From Nissolia schottii (taxonomy: Eukaryota; Streptophyta; Magnoliopsida; Fabales; Fabaceae), in contig QANU01086265.1 of the NCBI GenBank assembly GCA_003254905.1, forward strand, positions 852,853-916,852: DNA of 64,000 nucleotides. The letters are read 5' to 3'. This document shows, in pieces, positions 1 through 11,247 of the stretch (its first letter is position 1; each line of letters opens with the position of its first letter). The notes beneath the pieces are model-generated. The model worked only from the letters and a program-made list of their open reading frames with translations. It had not been told where the DNA came from and ran no database searches. The translations under genes and the position numbers were made by a program.

Positions 1-1459
1 AAAAAAAGCTTAAAATTTGGCTAGTCCGTTGAATACAAAGTTACAAAAACAAAATCCCTTCAAATTATAGCATCTCGTACGCTTAGAATAGCATGTGTAT
101 TTAAAAGTGGACTCCTATAAATTTAGGAGGTAGTATATTCTGGGTTTGCACTTTAAAATGGCTTTGAAAAATTGATACGAATTTTTATGGTAAATATACC
201 GCATTATACAAGTAATAAGTAGTGAGAAAAGTTGTCGTACTCACGAGAAAAAATCAATTGTGCAGTTTAATCAATAACCAAAAGAATTGAAAGGAAATAC
301 AGTTGTTGTTTAAAATATGAAAGATATAAAAAAAATAAATAAACAAAGAACAGTTCAAAGGACAAAGGAAAAACAAAAAGAGAATTGACATTTAATTCAT
401 TGATAAGAACACTTAGGGCATCAGATTCAACTCATCACACTTCTGCCAATTTGATTTCAATTATCCAATTTATGGTTTATTCTATTGCTGGTTGGAATTC
501 TTCTTCTAATTACTAGTCTCTCTCAAGAATAAATAAATATATTCTCATAAGTTGAATGTCTAATCTCTTAATGCAAACTAACCCATTCGAATCCCAAATT
601 AATCCACGAATTCCTAAATAAAATCGTATAGGTCGCATTGACTCGTCTCTGACTTTCGCTCAACCTATGACTATTGTAGCATATGTACTCTTATGCTCTC
701 CCTCTCGAATTGCATACAATATAAAAGATCAATTGATTGGGGTGATCGAATGATCAAAGCATTACGTACGACATAAAATAATACAAAGAATCAACCATAC
801 ACCGAATAATCTCGATTAATTAAATTGACATGATTATAGTGGGTTACCTTAGAGCCCTAAGTTAAAGGCAATTAGTTCATGTTCATCATGAAAGTAACCA
901 TAGATAAAGAAAAGATGAAGGGAAAGAAAGAATACATAAAAAATTTACAGCAAAAAATATTGAGGAATATGATTTCTCCGCTCTCTCTTCGAATTTCTAG
1001 TCTTCAACTTCGTGTCGTTCTCTCCTATGGTTCATTTCTTCTTAGGAATGATGATGCTCTAATTGGGGGCTGAATACCTTTTTTAAAACGCATCTCCGTT
1101 TCTTTTTTCGCTGAAGTGTGATGAACCACCCATCGAGTGGTGGTAGGCATTACTCGAGCGTTACATGGGGGATATCAATTGGCTCCTTCTGTGACGTAAT
1201 TGCTCAAGCGATGGTAGGCACCGCTTGAGCAGTTTTGGACCTGGAATGGCTTCAACTCTTTACTTAGTTCCCTGATGGCCTCCGAACTTGAAACGCAATA
1301 AACAAACATCCTACAACTATCCTAAAAATGCATGATAGATGCCTAAAGGTTAGTGAAAAATATAACAAAACATGCTAAAAATTCTAAAGATGCAAGTGTT
1401 AATCCTAACTTTTTCATGCATAAACAAAGCATAAGGTAACTCTCATTGGAGAGTTATCA
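1..1459 (-). mobile_element. LTR of a Ty3-like retrotransposon, cut by window edge
   Basis: Read on the minus strand, a TG terminus (TGATAACTCTCC) begins at 1459 and is directly preceded by a polypurine tract (TTGGGGGATTG). That is the layout of a 3' LTR whose body runs left, off the window start. The body contains two hairpin-like words around 1131-1232, including perfect 9-bp arms GCTCAAGCG (1202-1210) and CGCTTGAGC (1222-1230). No coding frame is convincing. The Ty3 assignment is inferred from the PPT plus TGATAA-type terminus and the long LTR. The far end and target duplication are not visible. Confidence 0.6.
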
Positions 1460-1860
1460 CAATCCCCCAACTTGAGAGATTTTTGCTTATTTCTAAGCAA
1501 AGAAAAGAAAAGCAAATCACAACATGGACTAACTAAACCAATGCATTAACTAAACAATTGTGTGGAAATTTCTCATTATAGTCTTCTCTCAAAGCTAATT
1601 GAACAATCCCTGCAATCCAACTCAAACTCATGACTCCCTCATTGTGCAAGATAAACTATCATAAAAATAAATCACGTGTGTGTGATAGACAGCAACACAA
1701 GATTAAACCACATATGCAATGCTTAACATGAGACAAAGCTAATCACGAGTTCACAATTCACCTAGTCTATTTCCATGTGAGCTACAACTAAACTAAGATC
1801 ATGTATTTTTTTTACATGTGATTTTTTTTACTTGCACTCTCTTGTATTAAATGTCAATTT
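1460..1860 (-). mobile_element. 3' internal non-coding part of the same LTR element, with polypurine tract
   Basis: The plus strand at 1460-1475 reads CAATCCCCCAACTTGAG, the complement of a purine-rich primer site abutting the LTR at 1459. The AT-rich tract that follows has no open frame and resembles the untranslated 3' region of long plant Ty3 elements. Its right limit is uncertain and set where the composition changes near 1860. No reverse transcriptase or integrase remnant is visible to its right, so the element is truncated or rearranged. Confidence 0.5.
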
Positions 1861-3540
1861 TTGCTTGTAAGTTCATAACTAACTCAATATATCTAAATAA
1901 AATTTATATCAAATACATTGAATAAAAAATAAACCTAAAAATAAAAGAGTAGACGCTTATTATATAAAAAAGGAGAGAGTACTAATTTATTTTTCCAACT
2001 CTCTGCATGATTTATTGCCTAAGAGAAAATTATTGGATAATTATGTGTGATATACTATCTTGGAGTGGATCCTTGACTCATACCTAATTTTAATTCTTGT
2101 TTAGCTAAGCAACCAAGGTTGTTTAGTGAGGTAATTATGTGACAAGAAGGGCTCATCTGTGCGCTTCAAGGAAAGGGGATATACATGGATAATAACATTG
2201 TCTAAAGATTCTTTGAACAATGCATAAGGAAGATTAGGGGAATTAGTTAAGGGTATGAACCAAAGGATTTGGAGATTGACTTATATCTCTTAGACCAACT
2301 AAAAGACTCATATATCAAAGACCCAGTAATGTAATCCCTCTTCTTGAGATGGTGTACACCAGCAACAAAGACACCCTTCATGCACCCAATACAGCCTTTC
2401 CATGTTACGACTATGTTACTCCTTGATTTGGGTGATTTTTAGTGACCAAACCAATATAGGTTGCCCCAGTAGTATAACCAAAAGACACCTAACCAAGCTG
2501 TTTGATGACAAAACAAAGAAAACAAAGTTTGTTTCTCTATTGATATGATGAAAGTCTAGGAAGGAATGAGGGATGATATAGTGAGATGAAATAGAGAAAG
2601 AGTTACTCCATCTCTCCTTTTGCCATAAAAACCACAACATTCAAATCATCCCATTCCTCTACTACACCTAACACTCCTTTTTTCTTTAAGAACCAAGAAC
2701 TACAACACACCCAAAACCCTAACAATTTACCTAAAACCTAAGAGAAGACCGTACGTCTGTACTTCATCTTCTCCATTGTAAACCCCAAATACAACCCTTA
2801 CTAGAACCTGAGCATCCTTTTTGAAGTACAGGAGCCCAATCCAAAAAATTTATTTCAATAATCATTTATTTTAATTATATATATATAATCAATTATATGA
2901 TAATTAATTTATAGTTGAATATTTGAGTTGTTGAAAAGTGATTTTAAAATAATTTATTTTGTTTGAGTTTATTTATATTATATAATTATATAATATTTAA
3001 TTATCAGGGTTAATTTAATCACAAAAATATCTAAAAACATTTTTTTAATCACAAAAAAGACTTTTTTTTAGAATGTAAAAAAAAAAAACAATCAAAAACA
3101 GCTTAAATTTTATATATAAAAGCTGTTCGGAGTGGTTATCGAACACACACTAGATCTTGGCATAAATTCTGCTGAATGTGTTCTTAAAAAATTTCGCTAT
3201 AAATTTTGTACCATATAATTCTTTCTAAATTCTGTTTGTCTGTCAAGCATAGATGCTCCCCACATGATATCATCCATATGGTGCCACGTATCACGAGTTC
3301 ACGACCACAGTGGCTTAAGATGCTGACACGTAGGCATTGCTTGCGCCTTTGCTCCTCCAATCCGAGATGAATTTCAAACAATCTACGGCACCGTTAAAGG
3401 ACAAATTAAAGGTTAGAATCGAAGTTGTGAAAGGTAGAATAAAACTCACACGCTAAGCATCAAATCCATTCTGTGTTGTTGGTATATATTTCAAGCAGGA
3501 CCAATACACTAATTTGCGCTTTGTTTATTGTTTAGCATAA
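1861..3540. other. Intergenic, no gene recognised
   Basis: AT-rich DNA with only short, unconvincing reading frames. It contains homopolymer runs near 3040-3090. The part immediately upstream of 3541 is presumably the promoter and 5' UTR of the CYSTM gene. A TATA-like TATAAATTT lies near 3198, but it is too far from the ATG to assign with confidence. Confidence 0.5.
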
Positions 3541-4824
3541 ATGAGTGATCCCAAGTATGCTTATCCCTACCCTCCTCAAGGTACTTTTCTTTTTCCCTTA
3601 TCAAAGTGCTCATATTCCTTCTTTTTGATTTCTAGCTACATCTCTCCATGTTGATCATCAAATATTAATTTCAGCCGTTGTGTTGATTTTCATTTACAAA
3701 CTACGTATTGGGTTTTCTTATAACAACTTCTAATACGCTGGAAGTTTCATCCTCTAGGACGAGTTTGTCTTATCTTATATTCCCCACCTTTGTGCTAGAA
3801 AAATCAGCTAATTTCGTTTTTTGGTTCAGTACTTGTGAAAAAAAGACTAGACAATCCGAATTTATATTACAATTTTATTTTATAATTATGATTATGTGAC
3901 ATGCTTCTAATTGATCTTTCAAATAAGCAAGTGTTAAATTAAGTTTGTAGTTGTTTAGCATTACTCATGTTTATCTATACATGCTTTGCCTGTCTGTGCA
4001 CCTTTTTTTTTTTTATATTTTTTTCAAGTAAAGGTTGAATTTGACAACCAGCAAACTATTGATGATGGGTAAATTTACTCTTTAACACCTAAAGAAAATG
4101 TCAAAATCAGTTTCGTCATTTTTCAAATGGTGGTCAAATTAATTCTTTTGTTTTTAGTCACATTTTACGAATAAGGTTAAATGCAGGTGAAAATGATAAT
4201 AATGTCTTTAATGTTGTTAATTAATCTTTTCAAAATGTAATTATGAAGTATCACTAAATACAAAATACTAGTTTGACACATTTTTAAAAATGATGATTAA
4301 CTTAAACTTCTTTTTATTTTGTCAAATTGATTCATCAATTATTTGTCAAGGAGTAAATTAGAACTTTACTTTTATTTTTCATAGAATAATTTTCTTTGTG
4401 GGGAAATATTTTTTGGTCAGGGTATTATCAAGGTCCTCCTGTGATGGCACCGCCACAGTATGCTGCTCCACCACCAAGAAGAAAACCCGGTTTCCTTGAG
4501 GGATGGTAATTACTTTCTCAACTTTCCATTGATATAGAGGGAAATTCTTATGTTTAATATTAATTAATTAATTAGCCATCTATATTTGTGTTTTTTATGA
4601 TTCAAATAATAATTTATTGAATCTAGTTTCTTCTTCTTTCTTTTTTTACGAGTATTAAATCTCGTTTCTTGATCAAATATCATTTACGACTTGTATTAAT
4701 TTTGTATATATATATAATTAACACGGTTCAACTGATCTCTTCTTCTCGCAGTCTTGCAGCTCTGTGTTGTTGTTGCCTCGTGGACGAGTGCTGCTGTGAC
4801 CCCTCCATTTTATGTTTCACCTGA
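3541..4824 (+). CDS. Cysteine-rich transmembrane (CYSTM) family protein, 3 exons
   Basis: Exons 3541-3580, 4421-4505 and 4752-4824 join with GT-AG introns into a 65-residue protein. The N-terminal half is rich in Pro, Tyr and Gln (repeats such as YPYPPQGYYQGPP). A KPGFLEG linker follows, then a hydrophobic Cys-rich tail (LAALCCCCLVDECCCDP) that is the CYSTM signature. Known family members are short tail-anchored plasma-membrane proteins linked to stress and pathogen responses; some Arabidopsis members (WIH type) affect sporogenesis. The small size, exon phases and stop at 4822-4824 are all coherent. No single-frame reading spans the gene, so it would be missed by ORF length alone. The specific role here is inference. 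Confidence 0.9.
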
Positions 4825-6433
4825 AAGTATATATCTTTTTTTCTGAAGAAAAAAAAAGGAGAAAAATAAAACACATAATGTAATGCTTCTAAGAGGTTCT
4901 TCGCCTAGCATATGGGTGGTTTGGACAGTTTTAATTTATCTGGAGATTTTTTTTGTCTATGCTTTATATAATTATATTAGCCGAGGTGGTCCTAATTGAT
5001 CTTACTATTCTGTTGTGGCTGCTATGTTGTTGTGATTTGATTTGGAATGTGCAAGACAAACCATATCCATGAATAAGGCGTAAAGCTTTTTGTGAGAGAG
5101 AGAGTTCATCATCTCACGAAACATAAGTTATCTTTTTGTGTTTGACAAATAAAAATTTTGGAGAGCTTTTGCTCTTAACTTGTGAGAGTTATAAGTGCTT
5201 TTTGGATATGTCAAAAATAACTTTTCAGAGCTGACTTGGTTATCTAAAATGTAAAAAGACTAAATAACTTTAAATTTAAATAGAAATTTAATTTTATTCA
5301 TTTATCTATTAAAATGTTAATTCTCCTAGTTCTATTTATTATTTATGTCTATTCTAGTCCTTTTATAATTTAGGAGTAATCTTATAGTATATTTATCAAA
5401 CATTATTGTGTGATAAATCATCAACTGCTTAATAATTTTTCATTTGGTTCTTGAAAACAAATTTCTCAAGAGAAAAAGAAGAGAAGAAAAGGGCATTTGC
5501 TTTTTATATTTATTGCTGCAAGGATACTTTAGAATAAATTCTTTATGCATACTAACTTTTTATTCAATTTTAACTGCAAGGGTACTTTAGAACAAAATCT
5601 TTATGTATAATAACTTTTTATTCAATTTTAATGTTTTTCATGAAAAAAAAAGTTCTCTATAAATTTATTTTATAGAGCGTACGTTTTGATTTGATTTTAA
5701 TTATGTTAAGTGATCTTATGAATAATTAACTTTATTTTTTAAATACTTTATTGTTGAAGGGTACAATAGTCAAAATGAAAATTTCAAGTCTTTAGTTTAT
5801 TGAATTATTTCAAACACAAGAATTGAATTGAATTCACACTTGAATTCAATTTTTGATGAAATTGAATTCAATTTTATACTACTAAAGTATTTCAAATAGG
5901 CTGTAAGTGAACGAGTGAGGTTATTTCAACATAATTTGATCTTCGCTCGCATACATACATATACACCTTTTTTTTTTTTAGAAAAGTCGTGATATATGGT
6001 AGTTTGTTTGAGAAAATCGGAATCTGTGCCGCCAAAATGCTCCCCCATAATAAGATGGTGGTAGAGAAGGATGGAGCATGCATGTTCACCCGCCAGGTTA
6101 GTACGGATTTGAGGTTGTTTAAATCCGACCTTATATTTTAAATAGGTTAAATTTTATGTCTAAATTTGGTCTTATGCTCAAGTAAGCCGGGCCATGTTTG
6201 AGGGGCCAAGATTAAACTAGGCTTTACCCATGTTGTCCTGTTAATGATCTTTTAGAAGTGTCACTGTTTTTTTTGGCATAATTAAAAGTTTTTTCACCCG
6301 CCACTGTTTTTTTAGGTATGATGAATGATTTTTAAGACAAAAATTTATCTCAAATTCTAAAATTTCAATTAAACACTAATTTCCTTAAAAAGAATACATA
6401 TATAATATACATACAAGTTAATAACACAATATC
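4825..6433. other. Intergenic, with a tandem duplication
   Basis: This is 3' flank of the CYSTM gene followed by AT-rich intergenic DNA. Apart from the 58-bp direct duplication at 5516-5631, no structured feature or gene is recognised. Confidence 0.5.
5516..5631. repeat. 58-bp tandem duplication, two copies
   Basis: Copy 1 at 5516-5573 and copy 2 at 5574-5631 both begin CTGCAAGG and end ATTCAATTTTAA. They differ at only a few positions. No function is evident. Confidence 0.85.
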
Positions 6434-6449
6434 ATAAAATTCAAGGAAT

Positions 6450-6646
6450 AACCAACGGAGGTTGGTCTAAGTGGTAAGCAGCTTGGTATCGCTTAAGCAA
6501 GGTCCTGAGTTCGAGACCTTGTGAACGCAGTTGTCCCCGCTAGGAGACTCACCCGCCATAGCCAGGTGCGCGACCCGGGTCGACCCGGATTAGTCAAGGC
6601 AAAGCCTTGGATACCGGGCAGGCAACCTAAAAAAAAAAAAATATAA
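6450..6646 (+). mobile_element. tRNA-derived SINE, copy 1
   Basis: The element has a tRNA-like head with an A-box-like TGGTCTAAGTGG and a B box GAGTTCGAGACC, a unique body with a CGACCCGGGTCGACCCGG palindromic stretch, and a poly-A tail. It is flanked by a perfect 16-bp target-site duplication, ATAAAATTCAAGGAAT, at 6434-6449 and 6647-6662. It is non-coding and depends on a LINE for movement. Two more copies lie at 9192 and, reversed, at 19,992. Confidence 0.92.
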
Positions 6647-6662
6647 ATAAAATTCAAGGAAT

Positions 6663-6860
6663 CAAAGCAATTAAAGGGGTGAGAATGAGAATGATAAATA
6701 GGGTTTTGTCTTTGACAATATACTATTAGGTTTCTCAATAAGTGGGAGTATGTTTTTATTAGTGAACCATTAAGTAAGTAATAGAAAAGTGAATAAAAAA
6801 TAAGAATAACAAAAATATGGTGTAGTGTATAATATACATATAAATTTAATTTAATAAAGA

Positions 6861-6901
<41 letters not shown>

Positions 6902-7139
6902 GACCACCAGAGTAGTTATCTAAACACACCTTTAACAACAACTGAGTTATCTTTAATTTGGGCTTGTTCAACTTGATTTTCAAATAAATTAGGCCCGACC
7001 ATGCTCAAATGGCTTGGGTTTAGGCCGATCGTCAGGCTGGACCGAACCATGAACACACCTAGGTGGAGATAAGAAGGGAAGANACTTTTATATTTTATGA
7101 ATTATTTAGAGGCAAGAGGAGTAGATGTCAATTTCTAAA
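6663..7139. repeat. Intergenic, with an (AT)n microsatellite at 6866-6898
   Basis: Short AT-rich spacer between the SINE and the MITE. An uninterrupted AT dinucleotide run of about 33 bases lies at 6866-6898. An ambiguous base is at 7083. No gene seen. Confidence 0.8.
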
Positions 7140-7488
7140 ACAAAAATGCTATTTGTACACCTTAAAAATAGCCACTGAACTACCACCCAATTACTACCCA
7201 AGAAAGAAATAAACATTACACAACAGAGAAATAAACCTTGTCACCGAACATTTCTGCCTGTCCATGCACACATGAGTTTAATGTTACTACAAATCAGAGA
7301 AACAAACATTGTCACAAACATTTCAATGTGGCTGTGCACATATGTGTTTACTATTGTTTATTTTTTGTATTTGATAATGTTTGCTTTTCTATTGCGTGAT
7401 GTTTGTTTATCTGTTGTGTAATCTTTATTTCTCTGTTGGGTGACTGTTAGGTGATTGTTTTTGAAGTGTATAAATAATAACGGGACTG
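7140..7488. mobile_element. Mutator-type MITE, copy 1
   Basis: A 349-bp non-coding element with imperfect terminal inverted repeats. The left end contains GCTATTTGTACACCTTAAAA and the right end, reversed, TTATTTATACACTTCAAAAA. It is flanked by the 9-bp direct duplication ATTTCTAAA at 7131-7139 and 7489-7497. Nine-base duplications point to the Mutator superfamily. Inner sub-repeats (ACACAACAGAGAAATAAA and its inverse) let it fold back. Related copies with their own 9-bp duplications lie at 33,815 and 60,364. Confidence 0.85.
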
Positions 7489-7497
7489 ATTTCTAAA

Positions 7498-9174
7498 TTA
7501 GAGTGAGATTTGAATAATAACAATGGATATTAAAGGTCGGTAACATGTGACTTTAAAATCAGTTGAGATTTTTTGTTTTTTTTTTATAAAGATAGACTAG
7601 TCGAACATTTTTTTTTGGTCCGCTTTTTCAAAGGTCGAACACTATGTCTATAAGGGGGAGTCGACTCCAAGTGATTAGCGCAATGTAGGATTAACCATTA
7701 AACTATGAGATTAACAACTAAAATGAATTGAGATTGAATAAAAAAAAGGCTTGATTTTTTCTTTTAAACGAAATTGAACTGAACTTATTTACAAATTATA
7801 ATTATCTCTTGCTATAGGTTGGATTTAAAAGATTTAGGAATGTTTTAAATTTAGTTTTTGGTATTGACCAAAGGGGTAAGTCTCATATTGTTTGAAGTCT
7901 GTTTAAGTTAAACTTTTATAAATGAACTTTGTTTATAAGTTAATATTTATGGTATTGGGTTGATAATATGGACTTCAGTCTTGCCATGTTACACACATGC
8001 ACTTATAAGTCCAATAGGCCTTTTGCTTTGTTTTTTTTTGGCCCAATTCTCCTTTTGTTTGTCGAAAATAGATCATTTCAAGTGAATTTTGCATATGCTG
8101 TCAAGTTTCATCTTCCACTATTAAGTTTTTTGTTGCTTATATCATGCATGACGTTCACCTTATCAATTAATGACAGGAGATAAAACTTGATAACATGGGA
8201 CAAAAAATTCACTTGCGAGGATCCATTCCCTTGGTTATCCCTGTTGGAGACATAAACGTTTAGTCTCTAGTCTTAACTCGTGACCATTGAAAGCTTAGCC
8301 GTTTGGACCTCCTGTCACATAATCGTTTGGCTCATGCATTTTTGTTGAGTAACCTTGGTTTATATAACTAAGCTAACCAAAGAGTAAACCCACCAAGCAC
8401 ATTTATTAGACCTGTCTCTCCATTTTTCCCTTGAGCTTAACGATGTTGTTCCTTCTTCCCCTCTGCATTTACAAATTTGTTATTGTTCATCTTCCCTTTC
8501 CTCTATTTTCGGGAGCATCACAAGGTCATCCTATAACTTCAATTGCTCATTCTAGTTTGAAATGAGGTTGGCTACTCATTGTTGTCAAAAATTGCGTGTA
8601 GACAAATTTTTAAGGAGACTAGCATATAATTGTAGATGGAATCTTATTGAAGTCATTCTACCAAGCTTTAGCTTCGGGTAGAGCAGAGATAGACCCCTAA
8701 AAATAGTGCCCTTGCACAATTTGTAATATAATCGTTTCATCTCATCTCTACTACTCTATTGTTATTGTTTTGGGTTAGAGTTTTTACCTTCTTACATTTT
8801 ATATTTCCATTTTACCCCTTCTTAATTAGCTAAAATACCAGATCGTCCATACTATTTTCCCAACACTATATGTGGACATGAAAGTTAGCATCGCCAATTT
8901 AAATGACTTGTAGGCCTCTAACTCCGAAGTTCAATAAATAAACAACATAAATATTTTTAAAATAACTTCAATTCCGAATTTCCTTAAGTTGGATTTTCAG
9001 TTGACATTTGATAAAATTCATTGAGTGGACAAACCGCAATTGGATTGTCTTAATAATTAATCAACTGTTTATTAGATGCTTGAGATAGATAATTCCTCAT
9101 ATGCAAAAAAAAGTCTTCTGCTAGTTTTATGCCAATTGGCCTTTCCATCATGATATTTTGTTTATCTGTTTATC
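7498..9174. other. Intergenic, no gene recognised
   Basis: AT-rich DNA with only chance-length reading frames, such as one at 7968-8183 whose translation matches nothing I recognise. Confidence 0.5.
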
Positions 9175-9191
9175 AAAGACAACATGAAGGT

Positions 9192-9385
9192 TACTAACGG
9201 GGGTTGGTCCAAGTGATAAGCGGCTTGGTATCGCTTAAGTAAGGTCCCGAGTTCGAGACCTTGTGAACGCAGTTATCCCCGCTGGGAGACTCACCCGCCA
9301 TAGCCAGGTGCGCGACCCAGGTCGATCCGGATTAGTCAAGGTTAAGACCTTGGATACTGGGCAGGCAACCTAAAGAAAAGAAAAA
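9192..9385 (+). mobile_element. tRNA-derived SINE, copy 2
   Basis: Same family as copy 1, with A-box-like TGGTCCAAGTGA, B box GAGTTCGAGACC and an A-rich tail. It is flanked by a perfect 17-bp duplication, AAAGACAACATGAAGGT, at 9175-9191 and 9386-9402. Confidence 0.92.
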
Positions 9386-9402
9386 AAAGACAACATGAAG
9401 GT

Positions 9403-11247
9403 CAAGTTTGGCCTAATCACAAAGAATTTTTGGCCACATAACTGACAAAGCTTAAGCGGGGAATATTCCAACAAATATATACGAAGCATCAAATTCGCTT
9501 TGTCTCGTATAGGCAGACCAACTTGAGCCCAAAGACTATCATCATAAATTAATAGTGGAAGGAACGTTTTTTCAAACTAAATATATCATATACACTCTAG
9601 TAACAACTTCTAACAGGCTAATTTAACAATAATTTCCCAGATTAATTTATTTTAAGTATGAATCGACCAGTCCAGTGTAGGAGGCATGATGTGCTGAGTT
9701 AGATCTGTTTAATCCTTTGGAACATTCAGGCTTTGAAAGTACCGCCAAATCCAATTGAAGGTTTCCTGTGAAGCTTCTTATCCGACTAACAAGATTTATT
9801 TTGTATAATAATGAATTCAAGTATTCAACAGAGTGAGGCCCATGTACGCTATGGGAATGACCAAGTAAATCGTTCTGTGTCAGAAATATCAACATCTCTT
9901 CTATCTCTATCTGTATTTACAATGCCCAATTCCAACCGAAGTTTAGAACAACCCATTTTGACCTCTTCCCCAATAATCAGTTGACATGAGATGTGACAAC
10001 TAACCTTACAATTTTGGATATTATCCCTGTGAGCAAAGAATGAAACATATAGTGATTTATTTTTAAAAAAAGAATACAAAAATTGTGGTGCAGTTTAGTT
10101 GCCAACAAATTCAGCCAAGCCTTTCATAAATCCCGTATGATTTAGAGCTGTGTTATTTGTATTCATTGTATATGGGATACCGTCTCGACTCACTGGCCAT
10201 TTACCATTGGATGCGATTTTAAAATAACTCACACTCGGCTGAGATCTCATCTAATAATAAATAGTTAGTGAGTCTGTGTGATGTTTCACAAACGTGTAAT
10301 GAATATAAATAAAATTTTCGTATAATTTGATCTGTGATGTATTTTTTTTATGCCTGCTCATGCTGAAAAATCAATTAAGCTTGTACAGTTGTACTCCTGG
10401 TCCTAGGTACTAGACTTGGTAGGATGCCAAAGGGTTTTGCTTGCTCTTTTGGGCTCTCATTGAGGCCACTTGCTTAGTTTCTTAATGATTTCTCGGCCTC
10501 AAATCCAGCTTCTGCAGAAAAAGTATGGTTGAAAATCTGAAAGGGAATTATTGGCTCATACTGTTATTGTTTAGAGCATAATGTAAGGACAAAGTCTCCA
10601 CAAGAAGACGTCAGTAACAATTTACAGGTATCTACAAAAGAAAAGTTCCATTCTGTTTTCTCCCCCAATATAGATACTATATCTTATTTCAATCATGTTG
10701 CATATACAATGAAGGAGGAAGGAGGAACAAAAGACGAATGAATGCTCTGCCTAATTATTTTAAACCATATGGATTAGGACAATATTATATATCACATAAT
10801 CAAGGAACCAGTACCAAAGCAACATCAATAATGATATTTTAACCTCAATAATAATAAAACCGAAAGAAACATATTAACTATGGATTTATAATTATATACT
10901 AATTCAAGCACTAACTCATCTTCCATCTCCTCCTTCCTAGCTTCCTCCTGAAGTTTCTAAGTTTGAAGTCAAACCCCTTATTCTATTCTTAACAATTAAC
11001 CCCTCCATCCAACTCTGCTAAATGGCTTCAAATTCTGCCATGAAGAAGAAACAGTAGAAGATTTTATGTAGAGGTTCATGGAAGCATAAGGTTGACCAAG
11101 GTGTCTTCATTTGTTATATGAATTACAAGGGCTAGGGAGTGTTGGTGCACAGGAGATACTGTATGGCATACACGTAGTTGAAGATAAAAAGTTTGCTGGT
11201 ATGGATTCATGTTTAACTACCCCATGGGGTAACCTCCTTTTCAGAAA
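9403..11247. other. Intergenic, upstream of SYMRK
   Basis: No gene recognised. Overlapping short minus-strand frames at 9647-10,079 are open but match no family I know. The last several hundred bases are presumably the SYMRK promoter and 5' UTR. No clear TATA box can be assigned. Confidence 0.5.

Noticed and set aside
2416-2640. Short minus-strand frame in the first intergenic region
   Set aside because: No motif, no homology I recognise, and AT-rich chance length.
6450-6530. Possible tRNA gene (boxes A and B)
   Set aside because: The boxes belong to a SINE head with poly-A tail and target duplications; there is no complete cloverleaf. The same applies to the other two copies.
9647-10079. 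Minus-strand gene made of two overlapping frames
   Set aside because: The peptides match no family, no splice sites join them convincingly, and length is within chance for this composition.
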